From CAIKMD01 sp963702925 (GTDB lineage: Bacteria > Pseudomonadota > Alphaproteobacteria > ATCC43930 > CGMCC-115725): a DNA stretch of 64,000 nucleotides. The stretch covers positions 806,001 through 870,000 of the forward strand of contig OY969771.1 of assembly GCA_963702925.1 (NCBI GenBank), written 5' to 3'. Numbering within the stretch: position 1 is the stretch's first letter; the number at the start of each line of letters is the position of its first letter. Position numbers and translations under genes: made by a program. Shown here piece after piece: positions 27,386 through 35,670 of this stretch. The notes beneath the pieces are model-generated. The model searched no databases and was not told the origin of the DNA. It saw nothing but the letters and a program-made list of their open reading frames with translations.

Positions 27386-27949
27386 ATGCTTACAAGATGG
27401 CTTCGAACGCCGGCCCAGATCGGCGGCCTGCTTTGCATTCTACTGACCGGCGGCTGCACCGGTTTGCCGATGCTTCCGGCCTCCGGCAACGGCCCCTATC
27501 GTTTGGATAGCGGCGATCAAGTCCGCGTCATTGTCTACAACCAAGAAAGCCTCAGCGCGGCCTATACCGTGTCCGACAACGGGACCATTTCCTTCCCGAT
27601 GCTGGGAGAGATCAAAGCGCGCGCGCTAACCCCGCAGGAACTGCAAAAGGAAATCTACGACGGGCTTGGCAATGGCGTGCTGGTGAATCCCGGCATCAGC
27701 GTCGAAGTAACCCAATACCGTCCTTTCTTCATCGTAGGCGAAGTCGCAAAACCCGGACAATATCCTTATGTCTCGGGATTGAATGTCTTGACGGCCGTCG
27801 CCATGGCTGGCGGCTTCACGGTGCGCGCCGACGAAACGCATCCGCGCGTCGTGCGCAAAAAAGGCAACGAGGCCGCGCAATGGAGAGCGCAACAACTGAG
27901 CAGCCTGCAACCGGGAGATTTGGTCGTGATCCCCGAGCGGTTTTTTTAG
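27386..27949 (+). CDS. Wza-like polysaccharide export lipoprotein
   Basis: 187 residues. A lipoprotein signal ends LLTGGC-TG. The Poly_export domain follows (YRLDSGDQVRVIVYNQESLS, SFPMLGEIKARALTPQEL), with a SLBB-type segment (FFIVGEVAKPGQYPY). It is short compared with Wza (about 380), like ExoF-type or minimal export proteins. It would form or gate the outer-membrane exit. The outer-membrane barrel gene follows 19 bases later, so the pair is probably cotranscribed from the PHO-box promoter. Confidence 0.9.
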   Translation: MLTRWLRTPAQIGGLLCILLTGGCTGLPMLPASGNGPYRLDSGDQVRVIVYNQESLSAAYTVSDNGTISFPMLGEIKARALTPQELQKEIYDGLGNGVLVNPGISVEVTQYRPFFIVGEVAKPGQYPYVSGLNVLTAVAMAGGFTVRADETHPRVVRKKGNEAAQWRAQQLSSLQPGDLVVIPERFF

Positions 27950-27968
27950 CGTTTTGCCATAACCCGCC

Positions 27969-29324
27969 GTGCCGAGGCTGATGCGTCTTAGCAAGTTCCG
28001 GCCGATCCTCCTTCCGGCGATGGCGATCGCGTGGCTCGCCGCGCTGAATCACGGAACGGCGAGAGCGGACGAAGTCGGCGTGACGCGGGTGTGGCCGCGC
28101 CTGTCGACGCCAACAACCCTTTCCGTCTATGACATGCCCCGCCCGTTTTACGACCCGCTGGGGATCAAGCTCGATTGTTTCATCTTCTATCCCAGCGTCT
28201 CCGAGCAGGGCGCCTATGACGACAGCATCTTTGCCTCGGATCTGCATCAGGTGGGCACCTACATTAACACGACCAACGAAACCGTCTCGGTGGCCTCGCA
28301 ATGGTCCCATCACAGCTTAAAAGCGCGCGCCTATTCGGTGCAGCAAGTCTATGCCGATCACCCCGGCGAAGATGCAAACACTTTCGATGCCGACGGATCG
28401 GGGCGATATGACATTTCCCCCGAGTCCTTCCTCCAACTCGATGGCGGGTTCCTCCAACAGCCGCAAATGCGGGGGGCGCGCGAAGCAAATCCCGATATTT
28501 CAGCCCGTTCGATCTACAACACGGCGACCGGTGTACTCACTTACTCGCAGAAACTCAACCGTTGGCTCATCGAAGCGCAAGCGTCGCTGGAAAAGATCGC
28601 TTATCTCCCCGCGGGAGATCGTGTTCGCGATCGCCTCAGCGAGAAATATCGCGGCCGCATTACCTACAATCTGCTGGATCAAATCGGCGTTTTTCTCGAG
28701 GGTGCCTGGGCGCCGACCGAGTGGCGCGCACGCAGCGATCTGAGAAATTTCGACGTGGCGACGGGGCTTGCGGGCTTCAGCGTCACCTTTCCGGGTTTCA
28801 TCGATGCCGAATTCGGCGCGGGGTTCGAGCGCCAGAATTATCGGGACGACGCGTTCAAGACCCTTTATGCGCCGGTCCTCAACGGCACGCTGACGTGGAA
28901 TGTCCTCCCGCTGACCACCATCCTCGGCTCCGCCGCGCGCACGATCACTGGCACGGAGACGTTTTGCAATTCGACAACGATACCTTGCGAGAACGGAGCG
29001 ACCGTCACCCCGACCCTGTTCTTGACCCAGCGGAACGCGCTCAAAATAACGACCGCCGAAATCGCGGCCCAGCATGAGTTCTGGCACAATCTGCTTGGCG
29101 AATTGCGCTTCAAGTATGAGCGCGACCATTTCGATTTGATCAACTTGAAGGACGACGTCTATACCGCATCGGCCAACGCGCGTTATCTGGTCAATCGCAA
29201 CCTTGAAATCGATTTCAATTACGCGCATATCTCGCGCGTCGCGAACTTGCCCAATGATCGGACTTTTAATTCCGGCCCTTATACCGAGAATGTGGTCTCA
29301 GTGGCAGCAAAGGCGGCGTTCTAA
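27969..29324 (+). CDS. Outer-membrane beta-barrel protein of EPS cluster
   Basis: 451 residues from a GTG (27969), or ATG 27981. A signal peptide ends near GTARA-DE. The rest alternates short amphipathic strands and ends in Phe (AAKAAF), the usual C terminus of barrels. It resembles the BBP2/VpsM-type proteins next to Wza-like exporters. A transport role in EPS export is inferred from context. The gene overlaps nothing and ends 35 bases from the convergent glycosidase. Confidence 0.72.
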   Translation: MPRLMRLSKFRPILLPAMAIAWLAALNHGTARADEVGVTRVWPRLSTPTTLSVYDMPRPFYDPLGIKLDCFIFYPSVSEQGAYDDSIFASDLHQVGTYINTTNETVSVASQWSHHSLKARAYSVQQVYADHPGEDANTFDADGSGRYDISPESFLQLDGGFLQQPQMRGAREANPDISARSIYNTATGVLTYSQKLNRWLIEAQASLEKIAYLPAGDRVRDRLSEKYRGRITYNLLDQIGVFLEGAWAPTEWRARSDLRNFDVATGLAGFSVTFPGFIDAEFGAGFERQNYRDDAFKTLYAPVLNGTLTWNVLPLTTILGSAARTITGTETFCNSTTIPCENGATVTPTLFLTQRNALKITTAEIAAQHEFWHNLLGELRFKYERDHFDLINLKDDVYTASANARYLVNRNLEIDFNYAHISRVANLPNDRTFNSGPYTENVVSVAAKAAF

Positions 29325-29359
29325 GATCGGCCGTCGCGCGCCCAGGGAGCTAAAATCGG

Positions 29360-30841
29360 CTACCGGCCCGCTTGCCCGACAATGTAAAGTGGGTCTCCGT
29401 CGAGCGCGATCTCGATCTGTCCGTTGCGCGGCGAGATGATTTTTTCGTCGCCCATTATCGTCACCACCTTCACCGGCTGGTCGCTGGCCAGCTGATAGCT
29501 GGCCGCGGGCAAGGCCGACCACGCCACCCGGACCTCCGCAGTGCCGTCGGTGAAGAGATAGACTCGGTTCTCGGGAGCGGTGGCTTCGCGGCGCACAAAA
29601 CTCATGCCGTCGAGCTCGTGGATGAGAACCGCCTCAGCGACATAGGCGGGCGTCGGCGTGTAGCGGCCAAGCGAATCTTTTTCGCCGTGCACCAGACCGA
29701 GGCCCGTGAATTCCTGATAGTCCTCGAACAGATACCAATAAATCCGCTCCAGCTTCGCGCTCAGAAGCAAGGTCGACATGCGCACGAGATAGCGGGCGAC
29801 ATCGTCGCGGCTCTTGTGCATGTCGGGAATATCGCTGAACTCGGTCGCCCAGATCGGCTTTGTCCCTCCGTATTGGATCATCAACTCGCGTAGCTCGTCG
29901 ACCTTGTCTTCCACGCCCTCGGGCTGTTTCCGATAGGGATGAATGACGGCGGCATCCATTGCCGTGAGCGCACCGTCCTTGAACAGCCCGCGGAAATATT
30001 CGAGCGGGATCGGGACCGCCGCGCCGCCGAGAACTTTTATCGCAGGATCGGCCGCCTTCGCCGCTTGATAAGCGTCGCGCAGCATCGAACTATAATAACC
30101 GGATCGATCGCCCCGGCACGGACCATCGCAAAAGCTCCCGCTGTATTCGTTCCAGATCTCGACCGCCGCGATGGTCGATGCGTAATGCTCGACCACGGCG
30201 TGCACATAGGCGGCATAGGCCGCCCTCCCTTCCGCGCTGAAAGGCGTTTTGCCGTCATCATAAAGCGGGTTGGCAAAGGCAAGCACGATCAGCGGGTCGA
30301 TATGATGTGCAGAAAGCGCCGCGACATAGTCCGTCAGTCGCGGAGGAAAAGCGTATTGACCACGGCGCTTTTCGACCTGCTTCCAGGGCTGTTCGTCGCG
30401 CGCATGACGAATGCCCGCCTTTTCGATCAAAGGTATGACGTCGGTGGACCAGCCTTTGGCAAAATGCGTCATCACGCCGAAAGGCGATTCGGCGCGCCCG
30501 GGCTTGGGCACGGGTAGCACGGCAAAGGTCGTCTCCACGGTATCGAGCGTGCTGCCGCCGCGCTTTGCGCTCACGTCGAGCGTGAAATAGCCCAGGCTTT
30601 CAATATTCGGCTGCAGCACGGCCGCACCACCGGCCAAGGCCACGTCGCCCGAGGCTCGCTCGGCGCCGAAAAAATCATGGACGGCCCAATGCACGGAATC
30701 GCCTTCAGCGCGAACCGGAACCGCCACGCGCTCGCCGACGACGAAGACATTCCCGAGCGCGGCCTCGTCGAGCGTGATAGCAGCCGCCGGCGTCACGCCA
30801 AACGCGAAAGCCAATACGAACGCGGCCACGCGCCACATCAT
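29360..30841 (-). CDS. Secreted GH39-like (clan GH-A) glycoside hydrolase
   Basis: 493 residues. A signal peptide (MMWRVAAFVLAFAFGVTPAAA) precedes an N-terminal beta domain and a TIM barrel. The likely acid/base is in AAVEIWNEYSGSF (WNE) and the likely nucleophile in KPIWATEFSD (Glu). A small beta domain closes the C terminus. Its ATG overlaps the stop of the upstream GT4 gene (ATGA), so they are cotranslated. It probably trims or degrades EPS in the periplasm or outside; the substrate is unknown. Confidence 0.8.
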   Translation of the reverse strand: MMWRVAAFVLAFAFGVTPAAAITLDEAALGNVFVVGERVAVPVRAEGDSVHWAVHDFFGAERASGDVALAGGAAVLQPNIESLGYFTLDVSAKRGGSTLDTVETTFAVLPVPKPGRAESPFGVMTHFAKGWSTDVIPLIEKAGIRHARDEQPWKQVEKRRGQYAFPPRLTDYVAALSAHHIDPLIVLAFANPLYDDGKTPFSAEGRAAYAAYVHAVVEHYASTIAAVEIWNEYSGSFCDGPCRGDRSGYYSSMLRDAYQAAKAADPAIKVLGGAAVPIPLEYFRGLFKDGALTAMDAAVIHPYRKQPEGVEDKVDELRELMIQYGGTKPIWATEFSDIPDMHKSRDDVARYLVRMSTLLLSAKLERIYWYLFEDYQEFTGLGLVHGEKDSLGRYTPTPAYVAEAVLIHELDGMSFVRREATAPENRVYLFTDGTAEVRVAWSALPAASYQLASDQPVKVVTIMGDEKIISPRNGQIEIALDGDPLYIVGQAGR

Positions 30842-32091
30842 GCCGTTCGGCTCACCCAATTGCCAATGTCGGCGGCACTCCCCGCCAATATGGTGCGATA
30901 GACGGCGAGCAGATCGACCGTATGGGCGCCGAGGGTGCGAGGGGTGGACCAATAGCGGCGATAGGCTTCGGCGCCCATGCGCGCGGCAACGGCGGTCTCC
31001 GTCAATTTACGCATGCGGTCGAGCAACGCCGCGCGATCGGCGGGGTCGATCACATAGCCGCTCACCTTGTCGGCGACCACATCGGCCGGCGCCGTCTTCC
31101 GCGCAACGATAGCTGGAATCCCTTGAGCCAGTGCCTCGAGCACGACCAGCCCTCCGGTTTCATACCAGCTCGACGGAAAGATGAGAGCGCGGGACCGGCG
31201 CAGGATCTTATTCACCCCGCTGGCATCGAGCCATCCCGTGCAGCGGACGGAGCCACCGAGTTGCTGGAGTTCGCTGAGCAAGGGCCCTTCACCGACGATC
31301 ACCAGAGGAAGCCGCGCGGCATGCGCAATCTCGGCCAAGGTCCGCACGCCTTTTTCTTCGGTCAAGCGGCCAACGAAGACGAGGTCGGTGTTGTCGACGA
31401 CGGCAACCGGCTTTTCGCGCGCGATCTGCACCGGCGACGTCACGACGAAGCGTGCATGTTGTTGTGGGATGAAGCGATCGACCACCTTTTCGGCAAAGGG
31501 CGAGACGCTGATCATGCTCAAGGCGGCGGCGCCGCGCGCCAGGGCCCGGGCCGTCGCCCATTGTCGTGCCACGCGCACCAGCTTGTGCGCATAGCTGCTG
31601 CGATCGCAGCGTGCCGCGATGCAGGCGCCCGACATCGGCGTCAAACGGCACGGTATCGCGCGCTGGTAATGGTAATAGGCGCCATTCGGACAGGCGATGA
31701 AATAATCGTGCAAGGATATGGCGGCCTTCATCCCGTAGCGCAGCGGCGCAAGCAGCACGCTGGGGCTCATGGCTTTGGTCCATTGATGGAAATGGACGAT
31801 CGTCTCGTCCCTCGGCAAGGGCGCAAGAATTTCCTCGAGCGCGCGCCGCGCGTGCCGGTTCCAAATGCCTTGAAGCGCGGCGGAGAGCGGATTTCTTATC
31901 GTCCAAACGCTGGCGAGATCGAGACACCGCACCACGATGCGCGGATGATCCAGCAATTTGCTGATCGGCCCGATGGCACAGACAAAGATGACGGAAAGGC
32001 CCGCCTCGGCAAGGCCGCGCGCGCTCATGATGGCGACTTTGGCGGCACCTCCGTTCACTTCACCAAAATCGCAAACGATGACGATTTGCAC
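30838..32091 (-). CDS. GT4-type glycosyltransferase
   Basis: 417 residues from GTG 32091 (AGG upstream); the frame is open to 32166 but that part lacks family character. GT-B fold: QIVIVCDFGEVNGGAAKVAI at the N terminus, a cysteine-bearing acceptor region (ACPNGAYYHYQ...GACIAARCDRSS), and the donor-binding VFVGRLTEEKGVRTL, then PSSWYETGGLVVLEALAQG. Similar cysteine patterns occur in other GT4 enzymes of EPS loci. It is coupled by ATGA to the downstream glycosidase. Confidence 0.83.
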   Translation of the reverse strand: MQIVIVCDFGEVNGGAAKVAIMSARGLAEAGLSVIFVCAIGPISKLLDHPRIVVRCLDLASVWTIRNPLSAALQGIWNRHARRALEEILAPLPRDETIVHFHQWTKAMSPSVLLAPLRYGMKAAISLHDYFIACPNGAYYHYQRAIPCRLTPMSGACIAARCDRSSYAHKLVRVARQWATARALARGAAALSMISVSPFAEKVVDRFIPQQHARFVVTSPVQIAREKPVAVVDNTDLVFVGRLTEEKGVRTLAEIAHAARLPLVIVGEGPLLSELQQLGGSVRCTGWLDASGVNKILRRSRALIFPSSWYETGGLVVLEALAQGIPAIVARKTAPADVVADKVSGYVIDPADRAALLDRMRKLTETAVAARMGAEAYRRYWSTPRTLGAHTVDLLAVYRTILAGSAADIGNWVSRTA

Positions 32092-32194
32092 AGCCTGTCC
32101 ACCGCAATCGTGCCGAGACCTTACAACGTCGGCGATCCGTCGTGATACAATCAATTTGCGCCACATGCTTTACCGTCAAGAATCCGCAACAATC

Positions 32195-33082
32195 ATGACC
32201 GCCCCTCGCCTCGCTGATTATGCCGCCTATGCAGAAGCGCGCGCGTGTGTGCAGCCGCCTTTGCCCGATGATCCGCTCGTTTCGATTGTTACAGTCACGT
32301 TGCAGGCCGCCGCAGCGGTCGAACGCACCATCCGCAGCGTCCAAGCGCAATCCTGCCCATCCATTGAGCAGATCTTCGTCGACGGCGGATCAAGCGATGC
32401 GACGATCGACATCGTTCGCCGCCTGGCGCGGCCGGGCGATTACTGGATCAGCGAGGCGGATCGCGGCATCAGCGACGCTTTCAATAAGGGGATCGCGCTG
32501 GCGCGCGGACGCTTTATTCAAATTCTCAATGCCGATGACTGGCTTTCCGGCAACCAGATCGAGACGGCGATCCGCGCCATCGAACAGGCGCAAGCGGATT
32601 TCGCGTTCGGCGACGTCATTTTTTACGAAGGCGACCGGCCGATCTTTACCTATGCGGGCGATCCTCATTACGCGGGCACGATCGAGCGGCGCATGCCAGT
32701 GATCAGCCACCCGACCGTGCTTGCGACGCGCGATTGCTTCGAGCAGATCGGGCTGTTCGATCTTTCTTACCGCAACGCCATGGATTACGACTGGTTTTTG
32801 CGACTTCACCGCGCTGGCAAGCGAGGCGTGTACAGTAACGCGATTGTCGGGCATATGACCCATGCGGGCGTGTCAAACCGGCAATTCAAGCGAACGATCG
32901 ATGAAGTCAAGACGATCGCCATCGCCCATGGCCGCAATCCTTGGGCGGCCTCGGCCGAGGCAAGGCTGCGCTGTCTGAAGACCGCGGCATCGCAGCCTGT
33001 GCGGCGCCATCTGCGCCCGGTTTATGAACTGGTCCGCCGCGTCATCAATCGATCCTATCGCCCGGCGCCGGCCGATCTTTGA
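32195..33082 (+). CDS. Family 2 glycosyltransferase
   Basis: 295 residues from ATG 32195; ATG 32165 is also possible. Neither has a clear ribosome site. GT-A motifs: PLVSIVTVTLQAAAAVERTI, QIFVDGGSSDATIDIV, and ILNADDWL (DXD-type Asp pair). SEADRGISDAFNKGIALARG is characteristic of the WcaA/WbbD-like subgroup. Divergent from the GT4 gene across about 100 bases. Sugar unknown. Confidence 0.85.
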   Translation: MTAPRLADYAAYAEARACVQPPLPDDPLVSIVTVTLQAAAAVERTIRSVQAQSCPSIEQIFVDGGSSDATIDIVRRLARPGDYWISEADRGISDAFNKGIALARGRFIQILNADDWLSGNQIETAIRAIEQAQADFAFGDVIFYEGDRPIFTYAGDPHYAGTIERRMPVISHPTVLATRDCFEQIGLFDLSYRNAMDYDWFLRLHRAGKRGVYSNAIVGHMTHAGVSNRQFKRTIDEVKTIAIAHGRNPWAASAEARLRCLKTAASQPVRRHLRPVYELVRRVINRSYRPAPADL

Positions 33083-33103
33083 GCGCGCGGCGAGCGGCCT
33101 CGA

Positions 33104-34294
33104 TTAGGGCGTGCCGGCTTCGGCGGCCGACAAAGGCGTTGCTTGGCGCAGCGGCGCGCGATTTTTGGCGATTGCCAGGTACAAGCTTTCCATGGCATCC
33201 GTCATGCGTTCGACTGAGAAACTGTCAATTCGGGCGCGCGATGCCGCCGCCATGGCCGCGCGAAGCCGGCGATCGCTCGCGAGGCGACGTACCGCAGCGC
33301 TCATTTCCGAAAGGTTGTTTTGCGGCACGATGAAGCCGTTGACGCCGTTTTCGATCGCTTCCTCAGCGCCACCGACGGGCATGCTCACGATTGGCAAGCC
33401 GGCATTCAGGCCCTCGAGCAGCACGTAGGCAAAGCCCTCGTAAAGCGACGGGACAACCAAGATATCGATCGCCGTCAGATAGGCCTGCGCGTCGACCGCT
33501 CCGAGCCATTTCGCACGACTGGCAAATCCCGCTTGAGCCAGCTCGGCTTCGAGCGGGGCCCGCTTCGGCCCGTCGCCGATCATGAGAAAGAAGAGCTCCG
33601 GCAGTCTCGGCAGGAGTTGCAGCGCCATGAAAACCATTCTTTCGGGCGCTTTTTGGTCTTCCATGCGGCCGACAAAGCCGACGACAATTTGATCTGGCGC
33701 GATCCCCAGCCCCTTGCGCACAAGCTCGCGCGGGGGCTGCCGGATCGCCGCGATGCCAAGTAGAACGACGGCGAGCTGGGAAAACGCAATGCCGAGACGG
33801 CGCGCTTGCTCTTCCTCGGCATGCGACAGGCAAACGACCCGGTCGGTCAGCCGCGCCAGAATGGATTCGATTGCGTGGTAGCCCAGTCGCTTCATCCACG
33901 AAATGGCTGGGGACGCGGTGATGAAGGCATGTGGCGTATAGACGACGCGGCCGAACCCGAACAGCCGGAGCAGCCGAGCATAGCCGCCGCCTTTCGCGCT
34001 ATGGCCGTGAATGACGTCGAACGGTCCGTTGGCCCGCACATAGCGCTTGATACGCCGGAACGCCGCAATATCGCCGCCGCCGATGGCATGCGGCATCGGT
34101 ACCGCTTCACAACGGACATTCGGCGCATGCCCGATCGCGTCGAGAAAGGATGGATTCATCCGCGTGGGCGAATAAAGCAGGTGCACTTCATGGCCGCGCT
34201 TCGCCAGTGCGTCGATCAGGTCGACGAGATGGCGCCCCACCCCCGCGCGGAGCGGTTCGGAAATGAAGCAAATTTTGAGGGGGCGAACCCTCAT
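33104..34294 (-). CDS. GT4-type glycosyltransferase
   Basis: 396 residues from ATG 34294; in-frame starts at 34372 (ATG) and 34399 (GTG) are alternatives. GT-B fold: KICFISEPLRAGVGRHLVDL, then VVGFVGRMEDQKAPERMV and VPSLYEGFAYVLLEGLNAG (donor-site Glu pair). Probably cytoplasmic, adding a repeat-unit sugar. A PHO box at 34422-34439 precedes it. It converges on the GT2 gene, with 21 bases between stops. Confidence 0.85.
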   Translation of the reverse strand: MRVRPLKICFISEPLRAGVGRHLVDLIDALAKRGHEVHLLYSPTRMNPSFLDAIGHAPNVRCEAVPMPHAIGGGDIAAFRRIKRYVRANGPFDVIHGHSAKGGGYARLLRLFGFGRVVYTPHAFITASPAISWMKRLGYHAIESILARLTDRVVCLSHAEEEQARRLGIAFSQLAVVLLGIAAIRQPPRELVRKGLGIAPDQIVVGFVGRMEDQKAPERMVFMALQLLPRLPELFFLMIGDGPKRAPLEAELAQAGFASRAKWLGAVDAQAYLTAIDILVVPSLYEGFAYVLLEGLNAGLPIVSMPVGGAEEAIENGVNGFIVPQNNLSEMSAAVRRLASDRRLRAAMAAASRARIDSFSVERMTDAMESLYLAIAKNRAPLRQATPLSAAEAGTP

Positions 34295-34405
34295 GTTTGC
34301 GGCGGATGGAGGATTCGTCGCTTGGCACGCTTGTTCGCCAATGGCACTCGACGAGCGTAACGAAAATGACATCTGCGGCGAAAAATGTTCGGTGGACACG
34401 ACCCA

Positions 34406-34439
34406 GTCCTAGCAAAGGCGCGTGACAGAATTCCGACAC
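34406..34439 (-). promoter_or_regulatory. PHO box upstream of a GT4 gene
   Basis: Minus strand GTGTCGG-AATT-CTGTCAC: second half-site perfect, first 5 of 7, linker AATT, 11-base period. TAGGAC lies ten bases on, a poor but correctly placed -10. If used, transcription would begin near 34400, which favours a GT4 start at 34372 or 34294. Confidence 0.5.
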
Positions 34440-34504
34440 GCGCGGCGCCATCCACCGATATATTTTCCGGCCATGCCGCGACAGAGAGGCTCCCGCAGCG
34501 CGCG

Positions 34505-35533
34505 TTAGTGCTTGTAGGCCGCGACGTATTGGGAGCCGAAAGTCGTTAGGTTGAGCCCAGAACGATCGAAAAGTCCGGGACTCTTAACCGCGTTACCCGC
34601 CGGCAATTCATACCACAACAGGCCGGCCCAGGCGGGATCGTGCGCGGTTACCGCAGCATCGAAGGTGGTCATATAGTTGCCCCCGGGATGGATCCCGACC
34701 CACCGCGTCGCGGCGGAACCACCCCACTCGCTTCCGAACAGCGGATTGGTGATGCCATCGGCCCGGATCGCGGCAACATCATCGTTCCAAAGCTGCCAGG
34801 TATTCTCCTTGTTGCCGTTCACAAATTGGCCTGTCAGATAGGGGTGGACATCAAGCCAGATGGTCGGGTCGTTCTTGCCGATGCAGCCGTAAGTGTCGAA
34901 CATCGAGGTGAACCAATCCGCAATGCCCCGTCCGACGGTTGCGCCGATGGCGATCGGGATGTCCTTATTGATCTTGCGGATTTCGGTAATGACGGCGTTG
35001 GAGAGCAGGCAATATTGCGAGAGCTTCTGCGCGTTTCCCTTGATCCCTCCGCCGGCATTTCCGTTGAACTCGTTCCACACCGACACGCCCCCCAGCGCCG
35101 GGACCTGTTCAACCACCGCGACCGCGTAAGCTGCGAATTCCGCCCGCAGCATGTCCGTGTTCGGAAAAGTCTTGTGGCCCGAATTCGAGGACTGGCCGCA
35201 ATGGGTGTTATTGAAAGCGAGCGTGACGAAGTTTTTTCCGCCCGCGGCCCCGACATTGGCGTAAAGCGCGGACATCGCTTTGGAAATCGCCAGCGCCGAG
35301 GGCTTGTTGCGAAGATTGCAAGAAGGATCGACCAAATGCCAGCCGAGCACGTCCCGCACCATGTCGCCGGGGTTGAGCACGGTCTGGAGCTCGTCGACGG
35401 CGGGAACGTTTCCCCCTTCATTGACGTGAACATCGACACCGCGCAGCTGCGCTCGGGCAGTCGTCAAACACCAAAATAGCGCGACTGTCGAAACCAGAAC
35501 CGTTATGGCGACACATCGCAGCTTCTTCGTCAT
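34505..35533 (-). CDS. Secreted clan GH-A glycoside hydrolase-like protein
   Basis: 342 residues from ATG 35533 (AGGAAAG upstream). A signal peptide ends TTARA-Q. TIM-barrel-like with GGVSVWNEFNGNAG (WNE, likely acid/base) and NPLFGSEWGGSA (Glu, likely nucleophile), plus a terminal WAGLLWYELP strand. It resembles the other glycosidase here only at the motif level. Probably acts on polysaccharide outside the cytoplasm. Substrate unknown. Confidence 0.75.
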   Translation of the reverse strand: MTKKLRCVAITVLVSTVALFWCLTTARAQLRGVDVHVNEGGNVPAVDELQTVLNPGDMVRDVLGWHLVDPSCNLRNKPSALAISKAMSALYANVGAAGGKNFVTLAFNNTHCGQSSNSGHKTFPNTDMLRAEFAAYAVAVVEQVPALGGVSVWNEFNGNAGGGIKGNAQKLSQYCLLSNAVITEIRKINKDIPIAIGATVGRGIADWFTSMFDTYGCIGKNDPTIWLDVHPYLTGQFVNGNKENTWQLWNDDVAAIRADGITNPLFGSEWGGSAATRWVGIHPGGNYMTTFDAAVTAHDPAWAGLLWYELPAGNAVKSPGLFDRSGLNLTTFGSQYVAAYKH

Positions 35534-35603
35534 GTCTTTCCTGAGCGTGCGCAGAGCGTGAGCAAAGGTGCGACGGACCAAGCGACCCGACGCCAAGACG
35601 CAA

Positions 35604-35634
35604 CAGGCGTCCCCACCGGAGCGGGAGACGCCTG
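35604..35634. terminator. Hairpin between the HAF-repeat gene and the glycosidase
   Basis: AGGCGTC-CCC pairs with GGG-AGACGCCT around an 8-base loop. It lies just past the stop of the minus-strand HAF-repeat gene. There is no T tract, so it may be a weak terminator or an mRNA end-stabilising stem. Confidence 0.45.
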
Positions 35635-35670
35635 CATTATCGGATTAAGGAAATCCTCCCGAGATCCCTG

